Assembly (NCBI RefSeq): GCF_904067545.1
Contig: NZ_LR881183.1
Span: forward strand, 1,058,277-1,122,276
Length of the DNA stretch: 64,000 nucleotides
Reading direction: 5' to 3'
Source of the DNA: Thermococcus camini
Lineage (GTDB): Archaea > Methanobacteriota_B > Thermococci > Thermococcales > Thermococcaceae
Below, piece by piece: positions 62,875 to 64,000 of the stretch; position 1 is the first letter of the stretch, and the number at the start of each line of letters is the position of its first letter. The notes beneath the pieces were generated by a model. It saw only the letters and a program-made list of their open reading frames with translations. It did no database searches and was not told where the DNA came from. Position numbers and translations under genes: made by a program.

Positions 62875-63555
62875 ATGAAGAAGATAGGGATAATAGGCGG
62901 AACAAGCCCCGAGGCGACGTGTTATTACTACAAGAAATACCTGGAGATAAGCAGGGAAAAGTTCGAGCCCTACGTCTTCCCCGAGCTGATAATCTACTCC
63001 ATAAACTTCAAGGAGTTCATCCACAACCCGAGGGGCTGGGATGGGAGGAAGGAGATACTCATAAAGGCCGCCAAGGCCCTTGAGAATGCTGGAGCCGAGA
63101 TAATATCGCTTTCAGCCAACACTCCCCACATAGTCTTTCCGGACGTCCAGAAAGCTGTAAACGTCCCGATGGTGAGCATAATAGACGCGCTCATCGAGGA
63201 TATGAAGAGGAGGGGCGTTAAGAGAGTTCTCCTCCTTGGGACGAAGACCACCATGACGGCCGACTTCTACAAGGACGCCCTCCGCGAGGCCGGTTTCGAG
63301 GTCATCACGCCAAATGAGGAGGAGATGGACGGGCTGAACAGGATAATCACGGAGGAGTTGATGTTCGAGAACTTCACCAGTAGGGACTGGGTGATTGGGC
63401 TGATAAACCGCTACATAGAAAAGGAAGACATTGAAGGCGTCATCCTCGGTTGCACTGAGCTTCCGCTGATAGTGAAGCAGGGAGATGTTAAAGCTGAGGT
63501 CTTCGACACCGTCGAGATTCACATGAGGAAACTCATCGAAGTGGCAAGCGAGTGA
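62875..63555 (+). CDS. Aspartate/glutamate racemase family protein with one catalytic cysteine replaced
   Basis: The product has 226 residues with IGIIGGTSPEATCYYY at the start. In aspartate racemases two cysteines act as acid and base. The second is present at 193 (LGCTELPL). The first position, in the P-C-N-T motif, is Ala81 here (SANTPH). Ala is unusual; some family members with Thr at this position are one-directional or have altered specificity. The substrate is therefore uncertain. ATG 62875 follows GGTGGTTCTC. Confidence 0.85.
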   Translation: MKKIGIIGGTSPEATCYYYKKYLEISREKFEPYVFPELIIYSINFKEFIHNPRGWDGRKEILIKAAKALENAGAEIISLSANTPHIVFPDVQKAVNVPMVSIIDALIEDMKRRGVKRVLLLGTKTTMTADFYKDALREAGFEVITPNEEEMDGLNRIITEELMFENFTSRDWVIGLINRYIEKEDIEGVILGCTELPLIVKQGDVKAEVFDTVEIHMRKLIEVASE

Positions 63556-63595
63556 TTTTTAAGCCCTTTTCTTCCCCTTCCTCCAGGTGGGAGAA

Positions 63596-63889
63596 GTGGA
63601 GATACGGGAATTCCAGGAGATGATTAGGGAAATCTACTTCCACAAGGACTCGAAGCGGGGCGTTGAGAGAACCTTCCTCTGGTTCGTGGAGGAAGTGGGA
63701 GAGCTGAGCGAGGCTATAAGGAAGAAGGACAGAGAAGCTATGGAAGAGGAGTTCGCCGACGTTTTAGCCTGGCTCGCGAGTCTGGCCAACCTTCTCGGGG
63801 TGGATTTGGAAAACGCGGCAAAGAAGAAGTATCCGGGAGTGTGCCCCTACTGCGGAAAGAAGCCGTGTGAATGCGAGGAGAAGTTTTAA
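63596..63889 (+). CDS. MazG-type nucleotide pyrophosphohydrolase
   Basis: The product has 97 residues. Metal motifs are EEVGELSEA (E-x-x-E) and EEEFADVLAWL (E-x-x-D). The end CPYCGKKPCEC is a likely zinc knuckle. I chose GTG 63596, 5 bases after GGTGG; GTG 63587 is an alternative. It would hydrolyse an NTP or related nucleotide. Confidence 0.88.
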   Translation: MEIREFQEMIREIYFHKDSKRGVERTFLWFVEEVGELSEAIRKKDREAMEEEFADVLAWLASLANLLGVDLENAAKKKYPGVCPYCGKKPCECEEKF

Positions 63890-63923
63890 TTTTCTAACTC
63901 AAGAGCTTTCTTTGGGGGTAGTC

Positions 63924-64000
63924 ATGAAGCCAGAAGATGGGCCAATCACGCTTGGCGATGTAAAGCTCCTAGTGAGGGAACTGTTAGGATACACCATAAC
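63924..64000 (+). CDS. Start of an unidentified protein, cut by the window end
   Basis: ATG 63924 follows GGGGGTAGTC and opens a frame starting MKPEDGPITLGDVKLLVREL that runs to the window end. Too short to assign. Confidence 0.55.
   Translation, partial: MKPEDGPITLGDVKLLVRELLGYTI

Overview
The window is chromosomal DNA of a GC-rich member of the Thermococcales, most likely the genus Thermococcus; I cannot assign the species. The evidence is archaeal information-processing genes (ABCE1/Rli1, EF-1alpha, EF-2, uS10, aIF-1A, Rio1, a Dim2-type KH protein, topoisomerase VI), a tungsten aldehyde:ferredoxin oxidoreductase, an AglB oligosaccharyltransferase, a Taw2 wybutosine enzyme, BRE/TATA promoters, and GGTG or GGAGG ribosome binding sites. 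Genes are tightly packed on both strands. I see no CRISPR array, rRNA operon, insertion sequence or prophage.

Layout. 1-16300: the end of an archaeal ATPase, the ribosome-recycling factor ABCE1, a secreted CWB2-domain protein, an orphan AIR-synthase-like protein, a class II amidotransferase, a CBS protein, a tandem metallophosphoesterase, the cyclic 2,3-diphosphoglycerate pair (2-phosphoglycerate kinase and cyclic-DPG synthetase), a small histone-fold-like protein, a lone Cas4-like nuclease and Taw2. 16500-24800: the tungstoenzyme, then on the minus strand EF-1alpha, uS10 and tRNA-Ser(GGA), with EF-2 and an HD phosphohydrolase further up. 24964-30278: a seven-gene minus-strand operon with coupled starts and stops. 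It encodes a small secreted peptide, three paralogous membrane-anchored secreted proteins, and an ABC-2 permease, a membrane protein and an ATPase, behind a leader with an operator-like palindrome and a GC-rich hairpin. 30561-35739: MptA, then an McrBC-like operon in which the McrB AAA+ protein has a predicted beta-propeller N-terminus, followed by a DUF4129 membrane protein.

35800-42249: one minus-strand gene train from aIF-1A through Rio1, the Dim2-type KH protein, Top6B, Top6A and DUF530 to a DUF1699 DNA-binding protein. 42458-55000: a metal ABC transporter, RNase HII, a frameshifted GT-C mannosyltransferase, a methyltransferase, GlmS and AglB (sugar supply and N-glycosylation), and a very compact operon of a MoaD-like protein, a thiamine-binding-fold protein, a methyltransferase and a ParB-like protein. 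55000-64000: adenylate kinase, pyruvate kinase, a peroxiredoxin, archaemetzincin, a fluoride riboswitch upstream of a prenyltransferase-repeat protein, then CrcB and DUF190, CoaBC, MscS, a racemase-family protein, MazG and a truncated ORF.

The strongest candidates for undescribed biology are the McrB-like/McrC/DUF4129 operon, the secreted-peptide/triplicated-protein/ABC operon, and the fluoride-riboswitch-controlled prenyltransferase-repeat gene. All functional proposals rest on reading the sequence; no database search was run.
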